A stretch of DNA of 63,912 nucleotides. Source: Pelagibacteraceae bacterium AG-414-M23 (GTDB taxonomy: Bacteria > Pseudomonadota > Alphaproteobacteria > Pelagibacterales > Pelagibacteraceae). The translations under genes were made by a program, and so were the position numbers. The stretch is taken from assembly GCA_003214525.1 (NCBI GenBank), contig QCLN01000006.1, positions 1 to 63,912 on the forward strand. The letters are read 5' to 3'. This document shows, one piece after another, positions 9,140-17,791 of the stretch; the first letter of the stretch is position 1; each line of letters opens with the position of its first letter. Under the pieces are notes generated by a model that did no database searches, was not told the origin of the DNA, and was given only the letters and a program-made list of their open reading frames with translations.

Positions 9140-9660
9140 TGATCAATTTAAAATTTTTTAGAACAATATTAATATTTATTTTTTTTGCATCGACATGTAA
9201 TGCAGAAAATATTGCTTATGCGAATTTAGATACTATTGTTAATACATCTGAAGTTGGAAAAAAAATTATCTCAAATTTTGCAAAAAAAAATAATAAATTA
9301 TTAGAAAGTTTTAAAGCAGATGAACAAAAAATAAAGGAAAAGGAAAAAAAAATAATTTCTCAAAAAAATATTTTACAAGAAAATGAATACATAAGTAAGG
9401 TAAACCTACTGAGACAGGAAGTTAATTTATTTAATGAATCTAATAATAAAAAATTAAATGATTTAAAATTAAATAGAGATAAAATCTTAGAGTCTTTTTT
9501 AAAGGAAATAAATAAAATTTTAAGTGAATTTGCTGAACAAAATAAAATAGATTTAATTTTATCATCAAAGCAGATAATAATAGGAAAATCTCATTTAGAT
9601 GTTACAAATGATATATTGACCATTGTAAATAAAAAAATTAAAGGCTTCAAAATTGAATAA
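9139..9660 (+). CDS. skp: Periplasmic chaperone Skp/OmpH family
   Basis: Skp holds unfolded outer-membrane proteins in the periplasm and delivers them to BAM. The 173-residue protein has a signal peptide (hydrophobic residues 7-19, cleavage near CNA-EN), then the family start IAYANLDTIVNTSEVGK. A long, highly charged coiled-coil body (about 45-135) follows, and a C-terminal strand region (IDLILSSKQIIIG). The start is a GTG overlapping the bamA stop by one base (TAGTG); fabZ overlaps the stop. Position right after bamA is standard. Sequence identity in this family is low, so the call rests on architecture and context. Confidence 0.88.
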   Translation: MINLKFFRTILIFIFFASTCNAENIAYANLDTIVNTSEVGKKIISNFAKKNNKLLESFKADEQKIKEKEKKIISQKNILQENEYISKVNLLRQEVNLFNESNNKKLNDLKLNRDKILESFLKEINKILSEFAEQNKIDLILSSKQIIIGKSHLDVTNDILTIVNKKIKGFKIE

Positions 9661-10109
9661 TGACTGACAAACTAAATAAACAAGAAATTATTAATTTATT
9701 GCCCCATAGAGATCCCATGCTTTTAATTGATGAATTAATTAATATAAAAAAATTGTTTTCAGCAACTGCTATTGTAAATGTCAGAAAAGACAGTTTTTTT
9801 GTTCAAGGTCATTTCCCTGGCGAACCTGTTATGCCAGGTGTTTTAATAGTTGAGGCTTTTGGCCAAGCTGCCGCAGCTTTAACAGCGGCTGGCATCGATA
9901 AAACTGAATACGAAAATAAATTAGTTTTTTTGATGAGTATTGAAAAAGCTAGATTCAGAAATCCCGTAATACCTAATTGTAAACTTGAATTAAATATTGA
10001 AGCCATAAGATCACACGGGAGAGTGTGGAAATATAAAGGAGACGCGTTTGTTGAAGGAAAAAAAATGGCAGACGCTCAATGGTCAGCCACTATTGTTGAT
10101 AGGAAATAA
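9660..10109 (+). CDS. fabZ: 3-hydroxyacyl-[acyl-carrier-protein] dehydratase FabZ
   Basis: Dehydrates beta-hydroxyacyl-ACP in fatty acid synthesis; it competes with LpxA/LpxD for the same acyl-ACP, hence its place among the lipid A genes. Hot-dog fold, 149 residues. The catalytic His51 lies in QGHFPGEPVMPG and Glu65 in VEAFGQ. LPHRDPMLLID at the N-terminus is the family signature. It overlaps skp by one base. A 54-base gap separates it from lpxD, one of the larger gaps in this run. Confidence 0.97.
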   Translation: MTDKLNKQEIINLLPHRDPMLLIDELINIKKLFSATAIVNVRKDSFFVQGHFPGEPVMPGVLIVEAFGQAAAALTAAGIDKTEYENKLVFLMSIEKARFRNPVIPNCKLELNIEAIRSHGRVWKYKGDAFVEGKKMADAQWSATIVDRK

Positions 10110-10137
10110 TTAGCAATAAATCTTGATAAGCATTTAA

Positions 10138-10162
10138 AATAAGTTTTGATATTTAACTTATT
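10138..10162. repeat. Inverted repeat directly ahead of the lpxD start
   Basis: AATAAGTT (10138-10145) and AACTTATT (10155-10162) form a perfect 8-bp dyad with a 9-base loop, ending one base before the lpxD ATG at 10164. On the mRNA it would cover the initiation region. There is no T run after it, so it is not a standard terminator. It is AT-rich and could be chance. Confidence 0.35.
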
Positions 10163-10163
10163 A

Positions 10164-11144
10164 ATGACTAACCCTTTTTTTAAAAATACGGGACCTTACA
10201 AAATTAATTATTTACTTAAATCGATTAATTTTAAAAATAATCTTAAGTTTTTAGATGAAAAAATTAATGATATTAATGATCTTGTTTCATCAAAAAAAGG
10301 AGATATTACTTTTTTACACTCTAAAAAATATAATAATTTAGCAAAAAATACTAAAGCATCTTTTTGTCTTACAACAGAAAATCTTAAATCCTATTTATCT
10401 GAAAAGTGCAAACCAATAGTTACCGATAATGTTTTATTGGATACAGCCAAAATTACAGAAATTTTCTATCCAGACTCAATAACTGATAATTTTGACAGCA
10501 CAGTTGAATATATAAATAAAACAGAATTTAAGGAAAATGTTAAATTTGGGAAAAATGTTTTGATTGGTAAAAATGTAAAAATTGGGAACAATTGCTCAAT
10601 TGGTCACAATACAATTATAGAAAAAAATGTGAATATTGGAAATAATTGCTCTATTGGTTCAAATGTAATTTTAAGGAATTCATTAATTAAAAATAATGTA
10701 CACATACTAGATGGTTGTGTAATAGGAAAAAAAGGATTTGGTTTTTTCCCCGTGAAAAATTCTAATTTTAGATATCCGCAAATTGGAGTTGTAATTATCG
10801 AAGATAATGCAGAAATCGGTTGTGGTTCAACAATTGACCGTGGATCACTTTCAAAAACAATAATTGGAAAAAATACATATCTAGACAACCAAATTCATAT
10901 TGCACACAATGTCAAAATTGGTGAAAATTGTATAATAGCTGGCCAAGTTGGATTTGCTGGAAGCTCTACTTTAGGAAATAATGTAATGATAGGTGGACAA
11001 GCTGGCATCTCAGGACATCTTAAAGTAGGTAACAATGTGCAAATTGCCGGAGGTAGCGGTGTAATTAAAAATATTCCTGATAATTCTAAAGTTATGGGTT
11101 ATCCAGCGAAAGATTTAAAAAATTTTATTAGAGAAAATAAATGA
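10164..11144 (+). CDS. lpxD: UDP-3-O-(3-hydroxyacyl)glucosamine N-acyltransferase
   Basis: Third step of lipid A synthesis: adds the second 3-hydroxyacyl chain to UDP-3-O-acyl-glucosamine. The ATG at 10164 (326 residues) is chosen over an in-frame TTG at 10146, since it gives the usual N-terminus. An N-terminal uridine-binding domain (about 1-95) is followed by a left-handed beta-helix of hexapeptide repeats (KFGKNVLIGKNVKIG onward). The catalytic His is in HIAHNVKIGENC. No Shine-Dalgarno stands out, and an 8-bp inverted repeat ends just before the start. The stop overlaps lpxA (ATGA). Confidence 0.95.
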   Translation: MTNPFFKNTGPYKINYLLKSINFKNNLKFLDEKINDINDLVSSKKGDITFLHSKKYNNLAKNTKASFCLTTENLKSYLSEKCKPIVTDNVLLDTAKITEIFYPDSITDNFDSTVEYINKTEFKENVKFGKNVLIGKNVKIGNNCSIGHNTIIEKNVNIGNNCSIGSNVILRNSLIKNNVHILDGCVIGKKGFGFFPVKNSNFRYPQIGVVIIEDNAEIGCGSTIDRGSLSKTIIGKNTYLDNQIHIAHNVKIGENCIIAGQVGFAGSSTLGNNVMIGGQAGISGHLKVGNNVQIAGGSGVIKNIPDNSKVMGYPAKDLKNFIRENK

Positions 11145-11926
11145 TACACAAAACTGCAATAGTTGATAGCAAAGCTAAAGTTTCAAGTTCAGCAAAAATT
11201 GGAGCTTATTCAGTAATTGGTCCTAACGTTGAAGTAGGTGATGATGTTATAATTCATTCACAGGTAAATATTTCAGGAAACACTAAAATTGGCGATAGAA
11301 ATCAAATTTACCCATTTGCAGCAATTGGAAATGATCCTCAAGATTTAAAATATAATCGAGAGGAAACTAAACTTGTAATTGGAAATAATAACAAAATAAG
11401 AGAGTATGTTACTATTCATCCAGGAACTTCAGGCGGTGGTGGAATAACTAAAATTGGAGATAATTGCCTGTTTATGATTTCATCCCATATAGCTCATGAT
11501 TGCGATGTGGGAAATAATGTAATTATTGCAAACAATGTTCCATTAGGTGGCCATGTAACTATTGAAGATAATGTAGTTATAGGTGGAAACTCTGCAGTTC
11601 AACAATTTACTAGAATTGGACAAATGGCAATGATTGGTGGAATGACAGGCGTTTTACATGATGTTATTCCTTACGGTCTATCTATTGGTAATAGAAATTA
11701 TCTACAAGGGCTTAATTTAATTGGATTAAGAAGAGCAAATTTTGAAAACAAAGATATTTTAGGTCTTACAGAAGCTTATAAAGAAATTTTTGCTACAAAA
11801 AATCTTACAGATAATTTAAATAAATTAAATGGAGAATTTAAAGAAAATCCATTAGTTAAAAATGTTATTGAATTTATAACAAAGGATAAAAAAAGATCTA
11901 TTTGTACACCTTTTTCTAAGGAGTAG
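11141..11926 (+). CDS. lpxA: UDP-N-acetylglucosamine acyltransferase
   Basis: First step of lipid A synthesis: moves a 3-hydroxyacyl chain from ACP to UDP-GlcNAc. The 261-residue protein has an N-terminal hexapeptide-repeat helix and a C-terminal helical domain beginning near GLNLIGLRRANF. The catalytic His is His119 in SHIAHDC, which also contains His116. It overlaps lpxD by 4 bases and is followed by lpxI after one base. All family landmarks are intact. Confidence 0.97.
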   Translation: MIHKTAIVDSKAKVSSSAKIGAYSVIGPNVEVGDDVIIHSQVNISGNTKIGDRNQIYPFAAIGNDPQDLKYNREETKLVIGNNNKIREYVTIHPGTSGGGGITKIGDNCLFMISSHIAHDCDVGNNVIIANNVPLGGHVTIEDNVVIGGNSAVQQFTRIGQMAMIGGMTGVLHDVIPYGLSIGNRNYLQGLNLIGLRRANFENKDILGLTEAYKEIFATKNLTDNLNKLNGEFKENPLVKNVIEFITKDKKRSICTPFSKE

Positions 11927-11927
11927 G

Positions 11928-12722
11928 ATGATTGGTTTAATATTTGGAGAAACTGACTTTCCAATAGAAATTTTAAAGAAAATAAAAAAAAAGAAATTAA
12001 AATATTTAGTTATAGATTTAACAAAGTCTAAAAAATTTAAAAAAGATAGGAAATCGTTCTCTATTTCTATAGGGCAATTTGGTAAAATAATTAACATACT
12101 TAAAGAAAATAATTGTAAAAAAGTACTTTTTGCGGGAAAAGTATCAAAACCAAACTTTTCAAAACTTAAGCTAGATTTAAAAGGTATTTATTATATTCCA
12201 AGAATAATCAAAGCATCAAAGTTAGGTGATGCTGCAATACTTAAAGAAATAATTAAAATATTAAATGAACAAAAAATTAAAACTGTAAATTCACTAATGT
12301 ATACTCCTCAATTGTCATTAAAAAAGGGCAATTATTCAAAAACAAAACCAAATAATGCAGATAAAAGAGACATTCAAAAAGCAATTAAAATATTATTAGG
12401 CCTTGGAAAATATAATTTTAGTCAAGGAATGATTGTTAGAAATAGCAAAATTGTTGCGATTGAAAGCAAAGGTGGAACTGAACAAATGCTTAAAAAATGT
12501 AAAACAAAAAAATTTAAAAATAAAGGAGTATTAGTAAAATTTCCAAAGAAAAAACAAGACTTAAGAATAGATCTCCCAACAGTTGGTTTAAAAACTTTTA
12601 AACAATGCAAATTAGCAGGACTTAAAGGAATAGTCCTTAAAAATAAACAAAATATTTTTTTGGAAAAAACATCATGTGTAAATTTTGCTAATAAAAATAA
12701 AATGTTTATTACTGTTAAATGA
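11928..12722 (+). CDS. lpxI: UDP-2,3-diacylglucosamine pyrophosphatase LpxI
   Basis: LpxI is the alphaproteobacterial replacement for LpxH: it hydrolyses UDP-2,3-diacylglucosamine to lipid X and UMP. The 264-residue protein begins MIGLIFGETDFPIEI, matching the family N-terminus. The second half has GQGMIVRNSKIVAIES-like and GTEQML motifs, and LPTVGLKTFKQCKLAGLKGI near the end, typical of the former DUF1009. Position between lpxA and lpxB is the standard one. It is unusually lysine-rich, as are its neighbours. Confidence 0.93.
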   Translation: MIGLIFGETDFPIEILKKIKKKKLKYLVIDLTKSKKFKKDRKSFSISIGQFGKIINILKENNCKKVLFAGKVSKPNFSKLKLDLKGIYYIPRIIKASKLGDAAILKEIIKILNEQKIKTVNSLMYTPQLSLKKGNYSKTKPNNADKRDIQKAIKILLGLGKYNFSQGMIVRNSKIVAIESKGGTEQMLKKCKTKKFKNKGVLVKFPKKKQDLRIDLPTVGLKTFKQCKLAGLKGIVLKNKQNIFLEKTSCVNFANKNKMFITVK

Positions 12723-13855
12723 AAAAAATATTTGTACTTACTGGAGAACCGTCAGGTGATAAATTAGCTTCTACTGTTATTTCTAAGTTAAAAAAAAACA
12801 ATTCTAATATTGAATATTTAAGTGTAGGTGGATCACATTTAAAATCACTCGGTATTAAATCAATTTTTGAGTTAAAAGAAATAACTTATATTGGTTTTAC
12901 AAGCGTTGTTTTTAATTTATTTAAAATTAAAAATAAAATAAACGAAACAGTAAATAAAATAATTGAATTTAAACCTGATATTTTGTTTAGTGTAGATAGC
13001 CCTGATTTTACATTAAGGGTTGCTGAAAAAGTTAAGAAAATCAATCCAAACATAAAAACAATACACTATGTTGCCCCCCAAGTATGGATTTGGAGAGAAG
13101 GAAGAGTAAAAAAGTTTAAAAAATTTCTAGATCATGTTCTTTTATTATTTAATTTCGAAAAAAAATATTTTGATAAAGAAAATATTAAAAATACTTTCGT
13201 TGGGCATCCATTGCTTGAAAATATAAATAATGTGAAAGCAGATTTATCAAATTTATTAAATAATGATAAAAAAATAATATCTTTATTTGCTGGTAGTCGA
13301 TCTTCTGAAACACATATTCTTTTACCAATATTATTGGATTTTATAAAATTAATGAATGAAAAGTTTAATGATTATCATTTTGTATTTCATGCAACAGATC
13401 AAAACAAAAATTACATAAATGATGAAATAAAAAAAATTGAATTTGATAATGTTGAAGTAATATCGGATGAAAATATTAAATCTCAAATACTATCCAATTC
13501 TATATTTGCTGTAGCAAAATCTGGCACTGTTTCACTTGAAATCTGTAATTCAAAAGTACCATCAGTTATCATCTATAAAATGAATTTATTAAATTATATT
13601 ATCATTAAATTTTTAGTTAAGACTAAACATGCAAATATTATTAATATTATAAATCAAAAGGAAATAATTCCTGAACTAATTCAAAATGAGTGCAATGCTA
13701 AAGAAATTTTTAGATCTGTTGTATATTTTCTAAAAAATCCAGAACTCATGAGTAAACAAATTAATGAAATTAATAATACTTTAAGTGAAATTAGATCTAA
13801 AACTTCATCATCTGAAGAAGCGTCAGCGGTAGTTTTAAACTATCTTAGCAGCTAA
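12719..13855 (+). CDS. lpxB: Lipid-A-disaccharide synthase
   Basis: Glycosyltransferase joining UDP-diacylglucosamine and lipid X into the lipid A disaccharide at the inner membrane. At 378 residues it is the usual size. It begins with the family N-terminus FVLTGEPSGD; PDFTLRVAEKVKK, HYVAPQVWIWREGRVK, FVGHPLLE, LFAGSRSSE and KSGTVSLEI are further signatures. It overlaps lpxI by 4 bases. Its last 21 bases overlap the 3' end of gltX on the other strand. Confidence 0.97.
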   Translation: MKKIFVLTGEPSGDKLASTVISKLKKNNSNIEYLSVGGSHLKSLGIKSIFELKEITYIGFTSVVFNLFKIKNKINETVNKIIEFKPDILFSVDSPDFTLRVAEKVKKINPNIKTIHYVAPQVWIWREGRVKKFKKFLDHVLLLFNFEKKYFDKENIKNTFVGHPLLENINNVKADLSNLLNNDKKIISLFAGSRSSETHILLPILLDFIKLMNEKFNDYHFVFHATDQNKNYINDEIKKIEFDNVEVISDENIKSQILSNSIFAVAKSGTVSLEICNSKVPSVIIYKMNLLNYIIIKFLVKTKHANIINIINQKEIIPELIQNECNAKEIFRSVVYFLKNPELMSKQINEINNTLSEIRSKTSSSEEASAVVLNYLSS

Positions 13856-15232
13856 TCTTTTTTGAACTTCTTCTTTACCAAGTGAAGTAATTATATCATA
13901 TATGCCAGGTCCAAATTTAGATCCCGTTAAAGTAATTCTTAATGGCTGACCAATACCTTTAAAATTTGTGTTATGTGATTTGATTAAGTCATTAATTATT
14001 GGTTCTAATGTATTTCTTTCTAATCTATCTATTTTTGAAATACTGATTGAAAATTCTGATATTATTTTTTTTGCATTATCGTCTATTAATTTTGAATCTT
14101 CTTTATTAAAATTAATCACGTCATCGATTATATATTTTGAGTTATGAAGAATATCTTCTAATGATTTAGCTTTGTTTTTTAAAAAACTTAATGATTTTTT
14201 AATTTTCTCTGATTTTTCATTTGGGATCTTGCTTTTGTAACTTTCACAATACTTACTTAATTGATTATAAAGATCATTTTCGTTCATATTTTTAATATAG
14301 TGCTCATTCATGGATAAAATCCTACTCATATCTAATTTAGATGGCGATTTTCCAATACCTTCTAAATTAAAGTATTTAATACTTTCTTCTTTAGTAAATA
14401 TTTCCTTGTCTTTGTATGACCAACCTAGTCTTAAAAGGTAATTTCTTAAGGCTTCTGGTATAATTCCTATAGTCGAATAGTCATCTAATGTAGATGCCTT
14501 GTCTCTTTTTGATAGTTTTTTTCCCTCTGTAGTGTGTATTAAAGGGATATGGGCAAAAGTTGGCAATTCCCATTTCATAGCTAAATAAATTTGCATTTGT
14601 TTAAACGTATTAATTTTATGGTCATCTCCTCTAATAATGTGTGTAATATCCATTTGATGATCATCAACTGAAGCAGATAAGTTGTAGGTTGGAGATCCGT
14701 CATTTCTTAAGATTATAAAATCTTCGATGGTATTATTATCTATTTTAACATCTCCTTGTACTAAATCTTTTAAAACACTGCTTCCATCAATTTTACTTTT
14801 AAATCTTATAGTAGGCTTGATATCTTTTGGAGCTTCTGTTTCGCTTTTATCTCTCCATTTTCTATCATATATATAAGGAATTTTTTTTTGTTTTGCTCTC
14901 TTTTTTTGTTCTTCAATTTCTTCATTTGTACAATAACATTTATATGCATGACCATTTTTAAGTAATTTGTTGGCAACTTTTATATGATCATCTATTTTTT
15001 TTGATTGAATATATTCGTCACCATCATTTTCAACCCCAATCCATTTAAGAGATTTTATAATTTGTTCTTTATATACATCTTTTGATCTTTCTTTATCTGT
15101 ATCCTCAATTCTTAAATAAAAAGATCCATTTTTACTTTTTGAATATAGCCAATTAAATAGAGCCGTTCTAACACCACCTATATGCAAAGGACCCGTAGGT
15201 GAAGGTGCAAAACGAGTTGCAACTTTTTTCAT
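13835..15232 (-). CDS. gltX: Glutamyl-tRNA synthetase
   Basis: Class I synthetase charging tRNA-Glu, 465 residues. The HIGH motif appears as HIGG at residues 17-20 after RFAPSPTGPL, and the KMSKS motif as KLSKRDK near residue 240; RIEDTDKERS and IRGDDH are other landmarks. It is followed on the same strand by nothing: its 3' end runs 21 bases into convergent lpxB. lexA is 19 bases upstream. In related genomes gltA (citrate synthase) often follows gltX; it is not here. Whether it also charges tRNA-Gln, as non-discriminating GluRS do, cannot be told by eye. Confidence 0.97.
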   Translation of the reverse strand: MKKVATRFAPSPTGPLHIGGVRTALFNWLYSKSKNGSFYLRIEDTDKERSKDVYKEQIIKSLKWIGVENDGDEYIQSKKIDDHIKVANKLLKNGHAYKCYCTNEEIEEQKKRAKQKKIPYIYDRKWRDKSETEAPKDIKPTIRFKSKIDGSSVLKDLVQGDVKIDNNTIEDFIILRNDGSPTYNLSASVDDHQMDITHIIRGDDHKINTFKQMQIYLAMKWELPTFAHIPLIHTTEGKKLSKRDKASTLDDYSTIGIIPEALRNYLLRLGWSYKDKEIFTKEESIKYFNLEGIGKSPSKLDMSRILSMNEHYIKNMNENDLYNQLSKYCESYKSKIPNEKSEKIKKSLSFLKNKAKSLEDILHNSKYIIDDVINFNKEDSKLIDDNAKKIISEFSISISKIDRLERNTLEPIINDLIKSHNTNFKGIGQPLRITLTGSKFGPGIYDIITSLGKEEVQKRLAAKIV

Positions 15233-15251
15233 AGATATTTTCTAGACTATT

Positions 15252-15929
15252 TTAGTTGAAGTTTCTATATAAAGATATTAACACACCTTGAACTCTTACT
15301 CTATCTGGGCCGAATATTTTTGTTTCGTAATTTCTGTTAGCACTTTCTAAAGCAACAGTTTTACCTTTGATTCTTATTCTTTTTAACATTGCCTCATGCT
15401 CATCTATTAAAGCAACTACAATTTTTCCATTTTCTGCTCTGTCAGCTTTTTTAATTATTACTGTATCTCCCTCATTAATTCCAGCTTCTATCATTGAGTC
15501 ACCTTTAACTTTCAAGCCAAAAAAATCTCCATTATTTTCTATGTTTGGTGGCAAGGGTACCCTAGAAACTTCATTTTGAATCGCTTCAATGGGAGTACCA
15601 GCCGCAATACTACCTAACACGGATATTTCATTTTTTTTCAATTTACTTGTATCACTTAAACCGCCCTTAATCACGCTAGGCGAAAAAGAATTATATATAT
15701 CGTTGGCAGAAGCTGTTTCTGGTAATTTTACAACCTCTAATGCACGAGCTTTGTGAGCTAATCTTTTAATAAAACCTCTTTCTTCTAATGCACTTATAAG
15801 TCTATGAATTCCGGATTTAGATTTTAAATTTAAAGAAGATTTCATTTCCTCGTAAGAGGGGGATACACCAGTGCCTCTAATTTTTTTATTTATAAAGAGT
15901 AACAGGTTTTTTTGTTTTTTTGTTAGCAT
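15252..15929 (-). CDS. lexA: LexA repressor (SOS regulator, self-cleaving)
   Basis: Represses SOS genes until RecA-ssDNA triggers self-cleavage. I set the start at 15929 (225 residues, MLTKKQK...), the usual LexA N-terminus; an in-frame start 51 bases further up would place the SOS box inside the gene. The winged helix-turn-helix covers about residues 1-65 (SPSYEEMKSSLNLKSKSGIH). The cleavage site is Ala110-Gly111 in SIAAGTP. The catalytic Ser145 (KGDSMIEAG) and Lys183 (EAMLKRIR) are both present. The promoter carries an alphaproteobacterial GTTC-N7-GTTC box, so autorepression is expected. Confidence 0.96.
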   Translation of the reverse strand: MLTKKQKNLLLFINKKIRGTGVSPSYEEMKSSLNLKSKSGIHRLISALEERGFIKRLAHKARALEVVKLPETASANDIYNSFSPSVIKGGLSDTSKLKKNEISVLGSIAAGTPIEAIQNEVSRVPLPPNIENNGDFFGLKVKGDSMIEAGINEGDTVIIKKADRAENGKIVVALIDEHEAMLKRIRIKGKTVALESANRNYETKIFGPDRVRVQGVLISLYRNFN

Positions 15930-15930
15930 A

Positions 15931-15966
15931 GAACAAATCAAGTACATATATGTTCTATAAAAGTTC
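15931..15966 (-). promoter_or_regulatory. SOS (LexA) box and promoter region of lexA
   Basis: Read on the plus strand, GTTC (15952-15955), seven bases, then GTTC (15963-15966) match the alphaproteobacterial LexA box GTTC-N7-GTTC exactly. On the lexA strand it reads GAAC-TTTTATA-GAAC, and a TATAGA-like -10 element falls inside it, so bound LexA would block polymerase. Next to it, GTACATATATGTTC (15942-15955) is a near-palindrome sharing one half-site, and another GAAC is at 15931-15934. The box lies 22 bases upstream of the chosen lexA ATG. Confidence 0.8.
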
Positions 15967-15984
15967 TTGTTAAAATACAACCAT

Positions 15985-16011
15985 AAAAAGGCCCATTAAT
16001 TAAGGGTTTTT
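15985..16011 (-). terminator. Weak terminator-like repeat between trpC and lexA
   Basis: On the minus strand AAAAACCC, a nine-base AT loop, and GGGCCTTTTT could form a stem with a two-base bulge and a T run. It begins just after the trpC stop. With only three G-C pairs it is a weak candidate; it may partly separate trp transcription from SOS-controlled lexA. Confidence 0.3.
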
Positions 16012-16013
16012 GA

Positions 16014-16805
16014 CTATAGAAGTGAAAAAATCGGGTTGCTATCTAAATTTTTTAATAATGATTCACCAATGAGAAAAGTTTTAATATTTGTTTTATTTGT
16101 AATTTTCAAAATATCTTCTTTATTTTTTATACCACTTTCAGATATCAAGATTCCTTTAAAGTTATTCAAAGTTTTATGAATTTCATAAGTATTGTTCAGA
16201 TCGGTTTTGAGCGTTTTTAAGTTTCTATTATTAATTCCTACTAAAGCATCAGTAAAATTAGATATTTGTTTCGCTTCATCGATAGTATGGACTTCAATGA
16301 TCACAGACATTTTATACTCTAATGCTGTATTATAGAGTTCTTCTAGTTGGCCTTGACTCAACGCAGCAACTATCAAAAGTATAGCATCAGCACCATAACT
16401 TTTAGCTAGAGGGATTTGAAATTTATCAATAAAGAAATCTTTACATAAAATTGGAAGATTAATTTTTTTTTTTATTTTAGCAATATGATCTAAATTACCA
16501 TAAAAAAAATTTTCCTCAGTTAAAACAGATAAACATGTGGCTTTATTTTTTGCATAAGTTGATGCAATATCGACCGGATTGTAATTTTCAAAAATTATTC
16601 CAGCAGATGGACTTGCTTTTTTTATTTCCGCTATTAAAGAAATTTTTCCTAGTGAAATATTTGTTTCAATTGATTTTTTAAAGTTAAAGTATTTATCGAA
16701 CTTATCTATTTTATTTTGAAGGTCATCAACTTTGTAGTGATTTTTTAATGAACTTAATTTTTCTTTTTTTAAATTTATAATTTTATCTAGTGAGTTAGTT
16801 TTCAT
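16014..16805 (-). CDS. trpC: Indole-3-glycerol phosphate synthase
   Basis: Closes the indole ring from CdRP in tryptophan synthesis. The (beta/alpha)8 protein of 263 residues shows LIAEIKKASPSAG (about 57-69), YAKNKATCLSVLTEENFF, ILCKDFFIDKFQI, GINNRNLKTLKTDL and ISESGI, all family landmarks including the catalytic Lys and Glu residues. It overlaps trpD by 11 bases and ends the trpE-G-D-C run. trpF, trpB and trpA are not in this window. moaC and moeA, which often follow trpC in alphaproteobacteria, are absent. Confidence 0.97.
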   Translation of the reverse strand: MKTNSLDKIINLKKEKLSSLKNHYKVDDLQNKIDKFDKYFNFKKSIETNISLGKISLIAEIKKASPSAGIIFENYNPVDIASTYAKNKATCLSVLTEENFFYGNLDHIAKIKKKINLPILCKDFFIDKFQIPLAKSYGADAILLIVAALSQGQLEELYNTALEYKMSVIIEVHTIDEAKQISNFTDALVGINNRNLKTLKTDLNNTYEIHKTLNNFKGILISESGIKNKEDILKITNKTNIKTFLIGESLLKNLDSNPIFSLL

Positions 16806-17790
16806 TTTGAATTTTTTTTAAATGATCGAAAGCTTTTCCAGATAAAATATGATCTCTTGATTCATTGTAAGCTTCTTTAAAATTGTTTTTATTTTCTGAA
16901 ACTATTAAGCCAGCTGCCGCATTTAAACAAACAGCAATAGAAAAATCATTATCTTCACCTTTAAAAATTTCAATAATTTTTTGCGAATTATAATCTGCAT
17001 CATGACCTAAGATAGCATCAAAACCTTTAGTGTTTATTTTTAATTCAGTTGGATCAATTAAAATATTTGATATTTCTCCATTTTTTAACTGACAAACATT
17101 AGTAATTGCATATGGTGAAATTTCATCTAGACCATCTTCGCTATTAACAATCCAAGCATTTGTAATTTCTAAATCCTTTAATGCATTAGCAAAAATAACT
17201 AAAAGCTTTTTGTCAAAAACGCCAACAACTTGTTTTTTAACTAGGGCAGGGCTGCTTAAAGGCCCAATCATGTTAAAAATAGTTCTTTTACCTATTTTTT
17301 TTCTTACAGGACCAACATATTTCATAGCTGAATGAAAATTTGGTGCAAACATAAAGCCAAAATTTAATTTGTTAATGCTGTTCTCAACAGATTTTGCATT
17401 TAAATTTATATTTATATTTAATTTTTCCAGCACATCCCCTGATCCACATTTTGATGAAACTGCCTTGTTGCCATGTTTTGCAACTTTAATTCCCATTGAT
17501 GATAGCAGAAGTGCGGATGCAGTTGAAATATTGAGAGTATTTTTACCATCACCGCCAGTACCACATGTATCTATTGCATTTTCTACATTTACCCTTGATG
17601 ATTTTTCCCTTAAAACATAAACACCAGCAGCAATTTCACTAGACACTTCTCCTTTACTAGACAATAAGGTCAAAAAATCATGCATTTCTATTTCAGAAGC
17701 TTCACCGCTCATTATCTTTGAAAATATATTTTTAGTTTCATCAAAAGTAAGATCAATTTTTTCTTTTAATTTTTTTAAAGAACTTTCCAT
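16795..17790 (-). CDS. trpD: Anthranilate phosphoribosyltransferase
   Basis: Transfers a phosphoribosyl group from PRPP to anthranilate. The start is set at 17790 (331 residues, MESSLKKLKEK...), one base after the trpG stop; an in-frame start at 17814 would overlap trpG. The PRPP-binding DTCGTGGDG, NISTA, KHGNKAVSSKCGSGD and GFMFAPNFHSAM segments are all intact. It is a stand-alone TrpD, not fused to TrpG as in enterics. Confidence 0.97.
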   Translation of the reverse strand: MESSLKKLKEKIDLTFDETKNIFSKIMSGEASEIEMHDFLTLLSSKGEVSSEIAAGVYVLREKSSRVNVENAIDTCGTGGDGKNTLNISTASALLLSSMGIKVAKHGNKAVSSKCGSGDVLEKLNININLNAKSVENSINKLNFGFMFAPNFHSAMKYVGPVRKKIGKRTIFNMIGPLSSPALVKKQVVGVFDKKLLVIFANALKDLEITNAWIVNSEDGLDEISPYAITNVCQLKNGEISNILIDPTELKINTKGFDAILGHDADYNSQKIIEIFKGEDNDFSIAVCLNAAAGLIVSENKNNFKEAYNESRDHILSGKAFDHLKKIQNEN

Positions 17791-17791
17791 T

